Assembly (NCBI RefSeq): GCF_036884655.1
Contig: NC_088342.1
Coordinates: forward strand, 31,010,001 to 31,074,000
Length of the DNA stretch: 64,000 nt
Direction: 5' to 3'
DNA from: Musa acuminata AAA Group
Lineage: Eukaryota; Streptophyta; Magnoliopsida; Zingiberales; Musaceae
Of the stretch, positions 24,219 to 35,598 are shown one piece after another; positions within the stretch are counted from its first letter, which is position 1; every line of letters begins with the position of its first letter. A model generated the notes under the pieces. That model was not told the origin of the DNA and did no database searches. It saw only the letters and a list, made by a program, of their open reading frames with translations. Both the position numbers and the translations under genes were made by a program.

Positions 24219-24640
24219 ACTTGTATTGATAAAGATTTTCATCTCATAAGTAGTAGGAGAAGGAGAAATTGATGCAAAATTTTTAGTTTGTCAGTCCATC
24301 CAAAGTACTTAACCTATTTAAACAAACAACCTAAAAAGATAAAGGAATATGTTGGTATACTACCCTAAAACCAAATAAGATTACTCTAAGCAACTATGTT
24401 AGGAGGCACATTAGTGGCTGTGTAAGATGATTAAGAGTAAAATCATCAGAAATTAATAGTTTCCAAACCACGCAATATTCTGAGACATTATAATGTTAAG
24501 AAGACATCCTAAACATGGACTAAAGCCGGTGAGTGGGCATAACCAACAACCCAAGCTGCATCTTGTAAACTTCAATAACTATAGCTAAAGAGTTAGTGAA
24601 CATTTCATAATTAATATAGTCCTTGAAGGCAAATTTTAGA
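24219..24640. other. No recognised feature
   Basis: AT-rich sequence between a C LTR fragment and the LINE remnant. It may include the 3' end of the LINE, but no poly(A)/poly(T) tail or target duplicate was recognised. Confidence 0.4.
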
Positions 24641-24649
24641 ATAACTCTT

Positions 24650-27600
24650 GGGTGTGATGGATCAAGCCAGATAAAGGTATCTTTTTCATTTTCAATTAAA
24701 TAAGAAACTACAGATTCAACATATAACCTTATTTATAGCATCCACCTTAAGCTCTACAATCATACACTAAGAGTTGGGATAGTCTATATAGAGTTTTCAA
24801 TCATATATTTTTTCACAATCAATTTGACCCAAACGAAATCCCTTTTATAGGCTATCATCCAAATGAATCAAAGTAAATATGTTTAGTTTATGATATGAAA
24901 ATTTTGAATATTAAATTTCTTTGCTTATAATTATTTGTAGATCATACCAAGCAACTTTGTGGATGCATTTAATGTCATCCTCTTTATATAAGAATTGAAT
25001 CATTATTTATTCTAATTGATAAATTGACTTATATGGTAAATTAAATACATTGCATCAAAATAAAATTTTTTCCATTATAGTAGATCTAATGAGTAGAGTA
25101 CTACCAATATAAGAAAAGTATTGACTCTTCTATGGATTACAAAAAGAGATGTAGTCAACATATGACATTATTTTACAAATAAGTGGGATCCCAAAGAAAG
25201 TGACTAAGAGGACACTGACAGGCATTTGTAGAAGTGCTAATATATCTTGCTAGTTCCTCTAGAGTATCCTAAAAAAAAAAAGGAAAACTTTCTAGCATCG
25301 ATCCCCAAAATCGAATTATTTACAAACTGAACTAAGATGTCCTAATGGAGGTGATAAGATAAATTTGCAGATGAGAAAATAAAGAGATCATTTATGAACA
25401 TAAGATGAGTAACCAAGGGTCTCTAACAATGCTAGTATGGTTGAATGCTTCCACGAACAATAGCTTACTTTAAACAGTGAAAAATTAGGATTAAGTATGG
25501 GGACATAAGATAGCCTTGTGTAAGGCCCTTGCTCTATGAACTGTGCAGGGAGGTCATGAAGCTCTAGAAGCTATAAGAGGTAGTCTTAACATATTGAATC
25601 ATAAGCCTTGTGAAGGTTAGTCTTCAAACTCATTCTTGGAGGACCTTTATTGAGGTAATAGTTATGCATGATCTCATAGTCCTAAGCTATGGTTTTATAA
25701 AGGAATCATCTTTTAAAGAAAATATGTAAGTTTGCATAAAGGATATCATGGAGTACTCATATCAGCCTATTAGAGACCATCTTGAAAATGAAATGATAGA
25801 GAACTTTATAAATTGAAAGAGGCCTCAAATCTATAAAGTATTCATCATTCTTTTTTTACTAGGGATAAGAGTATAGAGATCACTAATTATAGCAAAAACA
25901 TCTCATCCTATAAAATGCTTGTAAGAGATATAAAAGTAAGCATTAAAGCCATAACTGCTGAGGACTTATTCGGATTGAATTTAATAATGATCTTCGCAAC
26001 CTCTATAGTATAAATAGGTTGCACAAAGGTCAACTTAGAACCATTAGATAATTTTTGAACCTCTAGCTGGGCAAGGGGGCAGGAGGCATTTGTTAGTTAA
26101 GAAAGGGCTTAATAGAATTTTAGTATTTAGTGGCTTGTTAATGAATTTGGTCTTTTGTAAAATGTTGCCTATGAGATCTACTAGGGAAATGGAGTTATGA
26201 CTCCCGTGAGTATAAGAAAACTTAAAAGAAGTAAACGAAATTTGTAGCACTCAAATTCAGCCAAAGATCTCTAGAATTCTATCTGAGCATAAATTCTTTA
26301 GCTTCAATGTGTTTATATAGCTCAAAGTTAAGGATATGCTCATATTTGTAAAAACTTTTATCCATAGGAGAAGAATATATATCTTCTTGAATTTGGTGTA
26401 GTTGATCTAAAATGGATTGCAAAGAGTTTTTGTATTACTAATAGATAGATCGAGACCAAATTTTAAGTCTTGCCTTGAGAGCTTTCAACTTATGAACTAA
26501 AATAAATATATAAGTAGAGGGGATATGACCCTTATAGTCAACAAGAGATTTCTAAATCGCCACTATAATCTTTAAAACCTTATATGAAAAGTCTAATAAT
26601 TAAAGAATCGAAAGCTTCTATTGCCTTTTTTTTTTTTTGCAACTATAGACCACAACCATGGCATGATCAGAAAGATTGAGAGGAAGAAACCATGCTTCTA
26701 AATCAACAAAATTAGAAATCCAATCTTGGATAACTGGAACTCAGATCCGGCTTACATATAATTTGTTGTGTATTTACTATTTTGTTTAACCCTATAAGGT
26801 ATTGGCCTTTCATTTTATAAGCTCATTTCTATGAGATTATTAGAAATTTGAGTGATCATTGGATTTGGAATGAGCCACTCATCTACTTTATTTTAAAGAT
26901 AGAAAATCATATTAAAGTCGCTCATTATAACGTATAGACCATGATAACCGATCATATATAGAAAACATGAAAGATTCCTAAGAATAGATGTCCTTTACAA
27001 AAACTCATTATGACTTGAGTCAAAGAATTTAGCATGTCAATAGACACAAATAGTGCATTCCATATATACTGATAAGAACCAATTGAAAATTTTGTGTGAC
27101 ATCCAATTTCAAAATAAGTTTTTAAGAATAAAATCCACTTAATTTTCTTGAGCTCAAGGGTCCAACATGAAGCAATATTTAATATCGTACTAAACAATAG
27201 TATCCCTAACGACCATTTGTTTACGAGGGACATTAAGAACCATAATATTTCAAAATTTATCATATAGAAATATTGGATTTAAAAAGGTTTACTTAAGGGG
27301 TCTAAGTTAGCAACCCTCTTTTTTTTCATACTCATAATAACTTTAGAACACTCATCATTGTCAAAGTAGAGATTATCATCATTCTCATCTTCCATCGTCG
27401 ACAAGGGAGAAAATTTATTAGTAGTGTTCATCACACTAGGCATCTCTGCCATATCAAGAGCTGTGGCGGGGTGTGTTTTCTAGGAATTGAGCTTGATGAG
27501 TTAACCGAAAGGGACGTTTCACATACATTTTTTGATGGTTCATTTCTTGATGTAGGCTCACTTTTATCAACTATAACACAAATATCTTCGGAATGAATGA

Positions 27601-27780
27601 TTTACAGAATTTGGGGTTTCAGCGTCGCATCCATTGGATTTAACAAGATCAAAGTGATTTTGTTTTGGAACCTACTGTAGCCTTTGGGCAGTTTTTGGTT
27701 GCATGACTGAAAATATCTATCACACAAGGAACATCTTACGGACTTCATATTGTGTGTTCACCATTGATTATGCTAATGTG
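24650..27780 (-). pseudogene. Decayed plant L1-type LINE: end of ORF1, endonuclease and reverse transcriptase
   Basis: Read on the minus strand from 27780 down, remnants appear in LINE order. A C..C...-type knuckle remnant (RCSLCDRYFQSCNQK) near 27680-27750 resembles the end of ORF1. An endonuclease-like part lies at about 27260-26600 (KMSHKxFNWFL, IWNALFVSIDMLNSLTQVI, VIMSDFNMIFYL, like the WIIMGDFN block of APE endonucleases). Reverse transcriptase follows at about 26060-25350: IIIKFNPNKSSAV (cf. NKSPGPDG), RPLSIYKVLYH, IMHNYYLNKGPPRMSLKTN then LHKAYDSI (cf. KVDLRKAFDSV), and FINDLFIF in place of FADDLLIF. Near 24960 CIHKVAWYDLQ matches the C-terminal tail. Stops and shifts are dense. Confidence 0.7.
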
Positions 27781-28679
27781 AGCTTTGGATTAATTAGGTA
27801 GAAGATAGCTGGATTCATTGAACTCTTCTTAATTAGGTATATGATAACTGGATTCAATGTCAATGAATGGTTTACTGGCCCTACTCGCACGACAGCTCTC
27901 AGAACTCATTATCAGTACATGAAATTACAAATCTTGACCGATACATCGTCAGTACATGAAATTGCAAAGCTTGATTTTTACAATAGATGGAATTGACACT
28001 TACTTATATGCTCCACTTCAAATCTAATGATTCTTAATGCTAAGTGACTAAAATGGGCCGCTGAATTTATGAGTTATGACATTGTTTCTTGCATGCTTAC
28101 AACAACGTAGCAAATTCTTTTTGCAAGAGTAAGTATAAATTCCATACATATGCATCATTCTCTATTAGACCCAAATATCTGCGCTCATTTAGTTACATCG
28201 ATTACTTGCTTTTGATTTCAAAACAGAGAATTGTTTCGCTATATGTAGGCTGTGGATCAACTACAAGTTACAATCAAATACTTGCTATCTTCAAAATCCA
28301 TCTTACAGAGCTGCATAAATTCTTTCTTGAAATATTTCTCAAACTTGAACACATAATACAAATTGGAAACTAATCAAAATCGTCAAACATTTACAAATCA
28401 AATACAAATTCTTAAATTACCTCTATAAAATGTCAAGTCTAATATTTCTCCCATCAATATGGTTTTTCCATACATCATGATTCATTCAAGAATGACGTAC
28501 GGAAAATCTGAGTAAAATTTTTGGGACAAATTTTTTACCTTCCATCAACCCTATAAATGTTATAAAATCCTAGCAAAAGTTAATATGAAAGAAAAGAATG
28601 ACATATCACAAATCTTAGAAAAAGAAATCAATTTCTTTTTCTTTTTGACACTTACGCAAAAAAGATATCAATTTTCTAG
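27781..28679. other. No recognised feature
   Basis: AT-rich. The 94-codon plus-strand frame at 28089-28373 has no motif. The stretch separates the minus-strand LINE from the plus-strand ORF1 remnant. Confidence 0.4.
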
Positions 28680-28710
28680 ATAGAAAAGGATTTTTTTTTT
28701 TTTTTTTTTT

Positions 28711-29300
28711 TGCTCTCTAGCACTTTTCTAGAGAGAGACGGCTTGGTTTTTTTTTTCTTTTTTTTCACTGAGGGCGACGAGTCATAAGGCTCCTCCTTGC
28801 CCCCTCGAGCCACTATATAAGGTCAGTATAATGGGTTCCAACGAACTTCGTATAATTTAGGTCTGCCATAGCCCACTCTTTCAATAACTCTGAAGCAGTC
28901 ATCTTCGATGGTGCCACCCTCCCCTATGGAGGCAAACTTGGACCTCCATCTGGTACGTTTTTACCTCAAAATATTTTTAATAATATTAAAGTTACCTCGT
29001 CTAAGGTTATGGTTTTCAACAAAAAAAATAATTGGCTGAATGGTACAAGGAATAGGCTTATAGCCTTATTACATACTTCCTTCGTTAGTATTGGAGTCAT
29101 TAGAGCTTTTGTCGCTAAGTCTTAGCATATTTCACCTTCTCCCCTTGCTATGGATTAAGAATGGTTTCTTTTTATTTCGATTTTCTGCTGAGGCCGATGC
29201 AATTTCTATTCTTATAGACAGTCCTTAGTGTATCAGAGGGGAACTTCTCCATCTAATGCCATGGTGGCCTAACTTACAACTTTTGATTGAATTGATTACA
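28711..29300 (+). pseudogene. LINE 5' end and ORF1 remnant (DUF4283-like)
   Basis: After poly(T) runs at about 28690-28711 and 28747-28765 comes a ctctctag...ctagagagaga self-complementary stretch, typical of plant LINE leaders. A degenerate plus-strand frame from about 28855 follows: SFNNSEAVIFDGATLPYGG, NWLNGTRNRLIALLHTSFV, then IRAFVAKS.HISPSPLAMD.EWFLFIF and GELLHLMPWWPN. The last two blocks match the shape of DUF4283 in plant LINE ORF1 (lw...g.v....l....FlF.F......v....pw...G..L.L..W.P). Stops and one frameshift break it. Orientation is opposite to the LINE at 24650-27780. Confidence 0.55.
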
Positions 29301-29374
29301 ACTATTATTATTTGGGTTTGTAATCCAAGACTCTTGATTGAATTATGGAATAATGAACATTTTACGGTATGATC

Positions 29375-29561
29375 TGTTGGAAAACCTGAGGCGACATCAC
29401 ATGCGTAGCAAAATAATAAAAAATAAAATCACAGAATTTTCACAGAAAAAGGTTTTTATCGTCGTACAAAAGTTGGTGCACAAAAACTCATGAAACCGAA
29501 AAACACCTAAGGAGATCATATATCCCTAAATTCCTACATATCTGTGTGATTAGATGAAGAA
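29375..29561 (-). repeat. Family C LTR fragment, left piece (split by A3)
   Basis: Starts TGTTGGAAAACCTGAGG followed by cgacatcacatgcg, the plus-strand view of the family C LTR end. It breaks at ...gaagaa before the target duplicate GTTCA (29562-29566) of A3 and continues at 37691 (aaatgccctcctctcta), in the expected order. It is decayed relative to 39773. Confidence 0.85.
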
Positions 29562-29566
29562 GTTCA

Positions 29567-31589
29567 TGTTAGGATTAAGAGAACTAAGAGGGGGGGGTGA
29601 ATTAGTGCAGCGAAAATCTTTCAACGATAAAACACGTTCGAATGATAAAAACGATTTCGGTGTGAAACCCGATCCTAAGATTACTTCAACTTAAGATCAA
29701 GCGAGATGACATTAAAATCAATCTATGAGGGCAGTTCGTAGTTATGATGAAAACCAGAATATAAGCGCAAACTGAAATACGACGTTCGTACGAAGAAATT
29801 GATTTACGTCTAAATGCTGATTCGTAAATCACTTGATTAGGCGAGATGCAGTTTAAGCAAGGATATAAAGGTAGTTTACAGTTATGATTGAAATCAAAAC
29901 GTAAACGCAAACTGAAATATGATGATCGTACGAAAAACCAGATTTACGTCTAAACGCTGATTCGGAAAGTGCAAAGCTTAAAACCCGATTGTATATGCGC
30001 AGAAAGTAGTAAGCTTTAGAGGAGGTTTGCAGTAAAGATAATATGCTCAAAGTAAATGCAAACCGAAATTTAAAGTGGTTCGGTCAATCTTGACCTACTC
30101 CACTTTTGGCTTCCTCCACCGACGAGGTCACCGACGTCAACTAGAGGCCTTCCTTCAATAGGCGAAGGCTAACCACCCTTTTACAGTTTCACTCCTTTTG
30201 ACGGGCTTAGGAGACAACCCTTACATAATTTTCTCTCCTCTCTTTACAACTCAGAACTTGGAAGAACAGAGGGAGAAGAACTTTTGGCCTTTACAACAAT
30301 TTTGAGCTCTAAGAATCATAGAAAAAGATCAAGATTTCGGTGTAAGTTCATGCTCTTTCAGTGCTGAATGGGTGGGGTATTTATAGGCCCCAACCCAGTT
30401 CAAATTTGGAGCTCAAAACTGTCAATTCCCGGAATTCCGGGATCAGGCGGTTGCACCTCCTGACTGGGGCGGTTGCACCGCCTGGCAGAGCTTGAAGACT
30501 GAGCCTCTCGGCGGTGCTACCTCTTGTCAGGGGCAGTTGCACCTCTTTCCAGAGCTCGAAGACCGAGCTCAGGCGGTGCCACCTCCTGTCAGGGGAGGTT
30601 GCACCGCCCAGTCTCGCTCGGAGACTGAGCCCAGGCGGTGCCACCTCCTGGCTGGGGCGGTTGCACCGCCTAGTCTCGCTGGGAGACTTAGTCCAGGCGG
30701 TGCCACCTCCTGGCTTGGGCGGTTTCACCTCCCACAACAATCACGGTCCGAATGGGTTGATCCATTCGGCCCAATTTGGGTTTTTTTAGGGGCCCAATTG
30801 CCCCAAGATTAAGTTAATGGGATCACCTCCCATTTCTAACTTAATCATTGTGCTAACTACGATAATTCCTAAGACAATTTCTGCAGCTTGCTCCGGTGCG
30901 TCAATCGCTTCTTCCGGTGAGTTTCCGGCGAACTTCCGTCGATCATCCGATGAACCCTCGGTGATGGTCCTGCAGACTTCCGGCAAACTCCTGGACTTGC
31001 GACGATCCACTTGGCGAGTTCCGACGAGCTTCTTTTGGCAAACTTATGGACTTCTTAGATTTGTTCCCGTAGAACCTCCGACGATTGTCCGAACTTCCGT
31101 CGAACACTCGAACTCCCAACGTGATCATTGTCTTGACTCCGGCGTAACTCCTGCTGCATGTCTAACTTTCATCGTAGTTAATCCTGCACACTTTAAACAA
31201 AACTTCGATTGAGAAAATTAATCCTAAGCAATTAACCAAGTTGTCTGGCATGTCATTGGTCCCTCGACGCTTCGTCCGATTCTTCGGCGCATCGTCCTTT
31301 CCTGCGGCCTATTGCCCAATCGGCCAGTTGGCTCCGCAACTCCGATATCCTTGGCACAATACCCGCTCTTCTTGGCCCGATGCCCGAGTCCACGGCCCGA
31401 AGCCTTCTGTCGATATGTCGATCGATCCACCGGCCCGACGTCCAATCTTCTGACATGTTCCTCCGGTACAACCTGATTTTCCTGCTTTAATTGTCTCATC
31501 CTAATCAAAGCATCCTGCATCACTCAAAACGTAGATTAAATCATAAACATATATCAAGTAGTTTCATCATCAAAATACGAGATTCAACA
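29567..31589 (-). repeat. 3' LTR of A3 (2023 bp)
   Basis: Plus-strand view runs from TGTTAGGATTAAG to GATTCAACA. It contains the GC-rich palindromic U3 array at about 30450-30735 (short form), the TATA box on the minus strand at 30378-30385, and a poly(G) run near the outer end (29591-29598). Confidence 0.92.
30378..30385 (-). promoter_or_regulatory. TATA box of A3 3' LTR
   Basis: tatttata in plus view, i.e. TATAAATA within CCTATAAATACC on the sense strand. Identical in all young A copies (36412-36419, 63341-63348). It stands just downstream of the GC-rich array in element sense. Confidence 0.75.
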
Positions 31590-31606
31590 ATCTCCCCCTT
31601 TTTTAT
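31590..31606 (-). other. Polypurine tract of A3
   Basis: atctccccctttttta-like pyrimidine run in plus view; the sense strand has a run of A then GGGGGAGAT directly before the 3' LTR start TGTTGAATC. Confidence 0.85.
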
Positions 31607-34600
31607 GATGATAACCACTTGATGACGGAGTTAAACTTAACTCCCTGAGTTTAAACAAACTCCCCCTATCAATATGCCATATTGATAGAACCTTGAATTC
31701 AAACTAAATTCAAGTCATTGCAATATTCATCATGAATACTTGCAATACGTCATCATGAACTTATGCATAAACTTATGCATCACATCATACTTCTCCCCCT
31801 TTGTCATCAACAAAAAGGAGAAGTATCACAATCAAGCGTTTGTGATATTGGTTCAACTCATTGCATGAAAAACATAGTATCAAGTTTTTTCATCATGCAG
31901 TTTTGAAGCCAGAAAATATAGCAAATGTTACATCTTGCTTAGAACATTCAAGTTATCAAGTTTTAGATATGCAAGTTTTACAGCATACAAGATAGCACTT
32001 TTAGAACATGCAAGCTAGCAATGTTACAACATTTTAGAACTTGCAAGCTAGCAATTTAGAGATGTTCAAGAAGGCAACTCTTGCTTCTTGAAATATGCAA
32101 GTTGCAAGCTAGCAAATTTTTGCTTCCTTTGCAATGTTAGCTTTTGATATCGTAACGCAAACATTTCAAGTGTTTATCAATTGTAGCATTTCATCATATG
32201 GCATGATATCAATAAGTAAAGTTACGATGCTAGTTCTTGATATATTACTATAATGCAACCATGGCATAAAGCAAATATGGCAATCATAGCATCAATTCAT
32301 ATATTTCTCCCCCTTTGTCATCAACAAAAAGGAGAACGATATAAGCAAATTTTAAATATAAGTGCGATGCCATAAGCAGGTTCATGTCATTTTTCAACAA
32401 AGAGTGATAAGATACCAAATATTCAAACATCTCAAGGAAAACATGACATGGAGATAGCTTTGAAAACTTCTTCTATTTTATTTGTTATTTTCTTTTTGCA
32501 TGAAGGAGGAAAGCTATTTCTGAGCTTACTCAAATGAAGTTAAAATCGATAAGTATTAAAGCACGCTTCATTTTTACAAGTATCAAGATATGTATGTGAA
32601 TCAAATCCTTGTACGTAAAAAATGACTTCCTTTTTCAAGAAGGAATTTATAAGCAGGAATCATTTCATCAAATCCATTTCTCAAAACAAAATATTATTCA
32701 CATGATAAGTGTATGAGAGATGTATTTGCTTGTTGATTCCATATGTCAAAAATCAATGATATGAATTAAACTTGATATGACATATGCTTATTAAGTCTGG
32801 AAGAGGATAATTCGAAAATCCAATTGTTAGGATACCAATAGTTAAGAGAATCCGAAAATGAAATTAACACTTTCATGCATTCGGACAAGGCTGTGCTATT
32901 GATTTTCAAATACAATCATGAGGACAAAACATGCTTATTATCATGGAAATTTTTGTATCCAAAGCACATAATTTCCAACCTGTTATTAGGGCATGTAATT
33001 GTGTAAAATCATCATGGTAGTCGAGTGATTTGATCATTCAATCAAGAAAGTCCGAAAATTAATTTTAACAAGTTCAATCATTCGGACATATTTTTGCCAT
33101 AGTTTTTCAAATACAATCATGAAGATAAGACATGCTCATCATCATGATAGTACGATAGCAAGTTTACAATATACAAGCTAGCAAAAAAATTTTAACATTT
33201 TAAGACACGAAAGCTAGCAATTTTCTGTTTGAGATATGCACATTAGCAACTCTTTCTCCCCCTATGTCATTGGGAAAGAGAAGGGAAGACCCTTTACATT
33301 AATTTCTAAATCATGACAAGGGAAGGTTTCAATCTTATTTGTGCATCATTATATTTTCAAATTCGAACATGCACAATTTCAAAAACCTTATATTTCATTC
33401 ATGTATGATACTGAATAAATCAATCAATATTATGAGTATATCATACATGATACTTAAATTTTTAACTATTTATCAACATTTTGATCATGATACCAAACAT
33501 TCATCATTTAGAGTATTCATGACATTAAATCAACATACACATTTTAGTAACAACTCATAGCATTTTAAATCATGATTTACATCATATGCAATACATCACA
33601 TCATAATTAAAAAGCTCAAGTATTGCATGCATCATTACAAATCATAAATGCTTCATATCATGATGGTATCAATTTTGTCAAATTATATCTTACCATGCAT
33701 GATCATAACTTTTCATTTGTATACATCAAAATAAATTAATGAATATTTCATGTATTCATATCATCACATAAGGAATATCAAGAAGAGTTAGTAATGAGAT
33801 TTATGAATCATGTAGATAAATTATGAATATTAAGAGACATATTATGATTCATTTTAGATAACTCAAATAGCAAAAAAAAAGAATCACAGTAAGTTATTTT
33901 GATTTATAAAAATAATTCTCAAGTTATAATTCCAAGAAATCACGATTCATTTCAATAAATTTCAATAAGACAACAAAGTAGGTGATCTTGATTCATAAAT
34001 GATTTCAAGTTATAAATCATGGGAAATTAAGATCATGATTTCGATAAAACCCATTAAATTCAAATCATCAAAATCTCAACATTACTTTCAAGAGATTCAA
34101 AATGGCATAGATAATTTTGTTGATCTCTTAGTGAAAAAGTCAGTAAAGTAGAGAAAAATAAATTTTCAAGAAAAATACTTTTCTCTTTTTAGTTGTTTTA
34201 ATTCATATGATTTTATTTCATCTATGTCAAACACGTAGCATGTTTTAAAATCGAAAGTGCAAGTTTTATTACGACAAAGATCAATAAGGCACTTTCATTA
34301 CCGTGAATATCGAAAATCCCAAGATTCATCATCCATAATTATAAAACCAATAAACATGATTTTTTTTTTTTAAATCTCATGCATAGAATAAAATCATGGT
34401 ATCAAAACATCATTATATCATCAAGCATGATTTCATATTTTCAATCAAAATCATTTTGTTTGTTTATCATAAAATATATATTTTTCATGATTATTTTCAA
34501 AACTACTAGCATGATCATAAATTTTGCATTTTCATCATATTATTATTATTATTATTTAAACATGCAATTTTCAAGAAAATTAATTCTATAAAAAGAAAAT

Positions 34601-34615
34601 GCATTATGAAGAGCA
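31607..34615 (-). mobile_element. A3 non-coding spacer with repeated polypurine hairpins
   Basis: Three kilobases of AT-rich, gene-free sequence. Near-identical motifs at 31790-31823 and 32305-32336, and a diverged one at 33252-33284, read TTCTCCCCCTTTGT-CATCA-ACAAA..GGAGAA. The arms TTCTCC/GGAGAA and TTTGT/ACAAA pair, and the sense strand of each is a polypurine tract like the one at the LTR. Repeated polypurine tracts before the 3' LTR are a reported hallmark of Sireviruses. gcaagctagcaa-type words recur at 31960-32130 and 33150-33250. The frames at 33339-33560 and 34379-34591 are AT-driven and unsupported. Confidence 0.75.
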
Positions 34616-35548
34616 TCATGTAATTTCGAAATAATTCAAGAGAGTTAAGTTACTTACCTTGTAGTCGAAGCCCGTCAAAGCCCAATTCGCCGTTTCACCT
34701 TTGGAAGTTCTTGATTCATCCTTGGTTGCCTTCCTCTTCTTTAGCCTCTTCCTTCGTTCAAGTTCATTGTCTATTTTAGATTTTTGTTTAATAAACTTAT
34801 TAAGATTTAGTGTTCGAAGTTCAAGTTCATCATTGTCCTCATCACTTAAGTCATCGCTCAAGTGGCATTCATTTGTCCGGAGTTCCAAATCCTTCATGTT
34901 CTTTGGAAGGTGATTGTGTTCAACATGTTCATCATGTGCATTGTGCACCATTTCATATGTCATCAACGAACCAATTAGTTCTTCAAGTGGTAAGTTGTTT
35001 AGGTTTTTAGCTTCTTGTATTGCAGTTACTTTTGAATCCCACTTCTTAGAAAGAGAACGCAAAATCTTGTTTACGAGTTCAAAATCCAAATAACATTTTC
35101 CAAGAGCTCTTAAACTATTGACGACATCCATGAAACGGGTGTACATGTCGCCTATAGTCTCGCTTGGTTGCATTCGAAAAAGCTCAAAATCATGCAATAA
35201 AAAGTTAACTTTCGAGTCTTTGACTCTACTAGTTCCCTCGTGCGTGATTTCAAGTGTTCACCAAATGTCAAAAGCCGTTTCGCACGTAGAAATCCGATTG
35301 AACTCATTTTTATCCAAAGCGCAAAATAAGGCATTCATAGCCTTTGCGTTTAAAGAAAAATACTTCTTCTCCAAATCCGACCATTTGTTCATCGGTTTAG
35401 AGGGAAGTTGAAAACCGTTTTCAATGATATTCCATAAATCCAAATTCATAGAAATCAAGAAAACTCTCATTCGAGTTTTCCAATAAGTGTAGTCCAATCC
35501 GTTAAACAACGGTGGACGAACAACCGATAAGCCCTCTTGAAGAGCCAT
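34616..35548 (-). pseudogene. A3 gag (one internal stop)
   Basis: Starts at the ATG at 35546-35548 (MALQEGLSVVRPPLFNG), 37 bp inside the primer site. The N-terminal block NGLDYTYWKTRMRVFLISM is the DUF4219/UBN2-type copia Gag start. It continues through WSDLEKKYFSLNAKAMNAL, ETIGDMYTRFMDVVNSL and KILRSLSKKWDSKVTAI to an acidic stretch and a Lys/Arg-rich tail. A TGA at about 35257 stands where A4 has CGA; the frame is otherwise open. No CCHC knuckle is present: the protein ends soon after the basic tail at a position that looks like a splice donor (aag/gtaagt). Gag would bind RNA and form particles. Confidence 0.88.
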
Positions 35549-35584
35549 TTCTCTCGGGTGTAAATCTGAAATGAGAAATACCGG

Positions 35585-35596
35585 GCTCTGATACCA
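35585..35596 (-). other. Primer binding site of A3
   Basis: gctctgatacca in plus view is TGGTATCAGAGC on the sense strand, a perfect match to the initiator-Met tRNA primer site, two bases inside the 5' LTR. Confidence 0.93.
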
Positions 35597-35598
35597 GT

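Noticed and set aside
30381..30812. Open frames with repeated GGATSPDRRW or VAPPSLARRLSPGGAT words (also at 36395-36908, 46788-47193, 52966-53602, 62867-63365)
   Set aside because: They translate the GC-rich palindrome array of the U3 on both strands and occur in every LTR copy.
35152..35334. Minus-strand frame overlapping A3 gag in another phase
   Set aside because: Shadow frame; the same shadow exists in A4 (51705-51887) with no independent motif.
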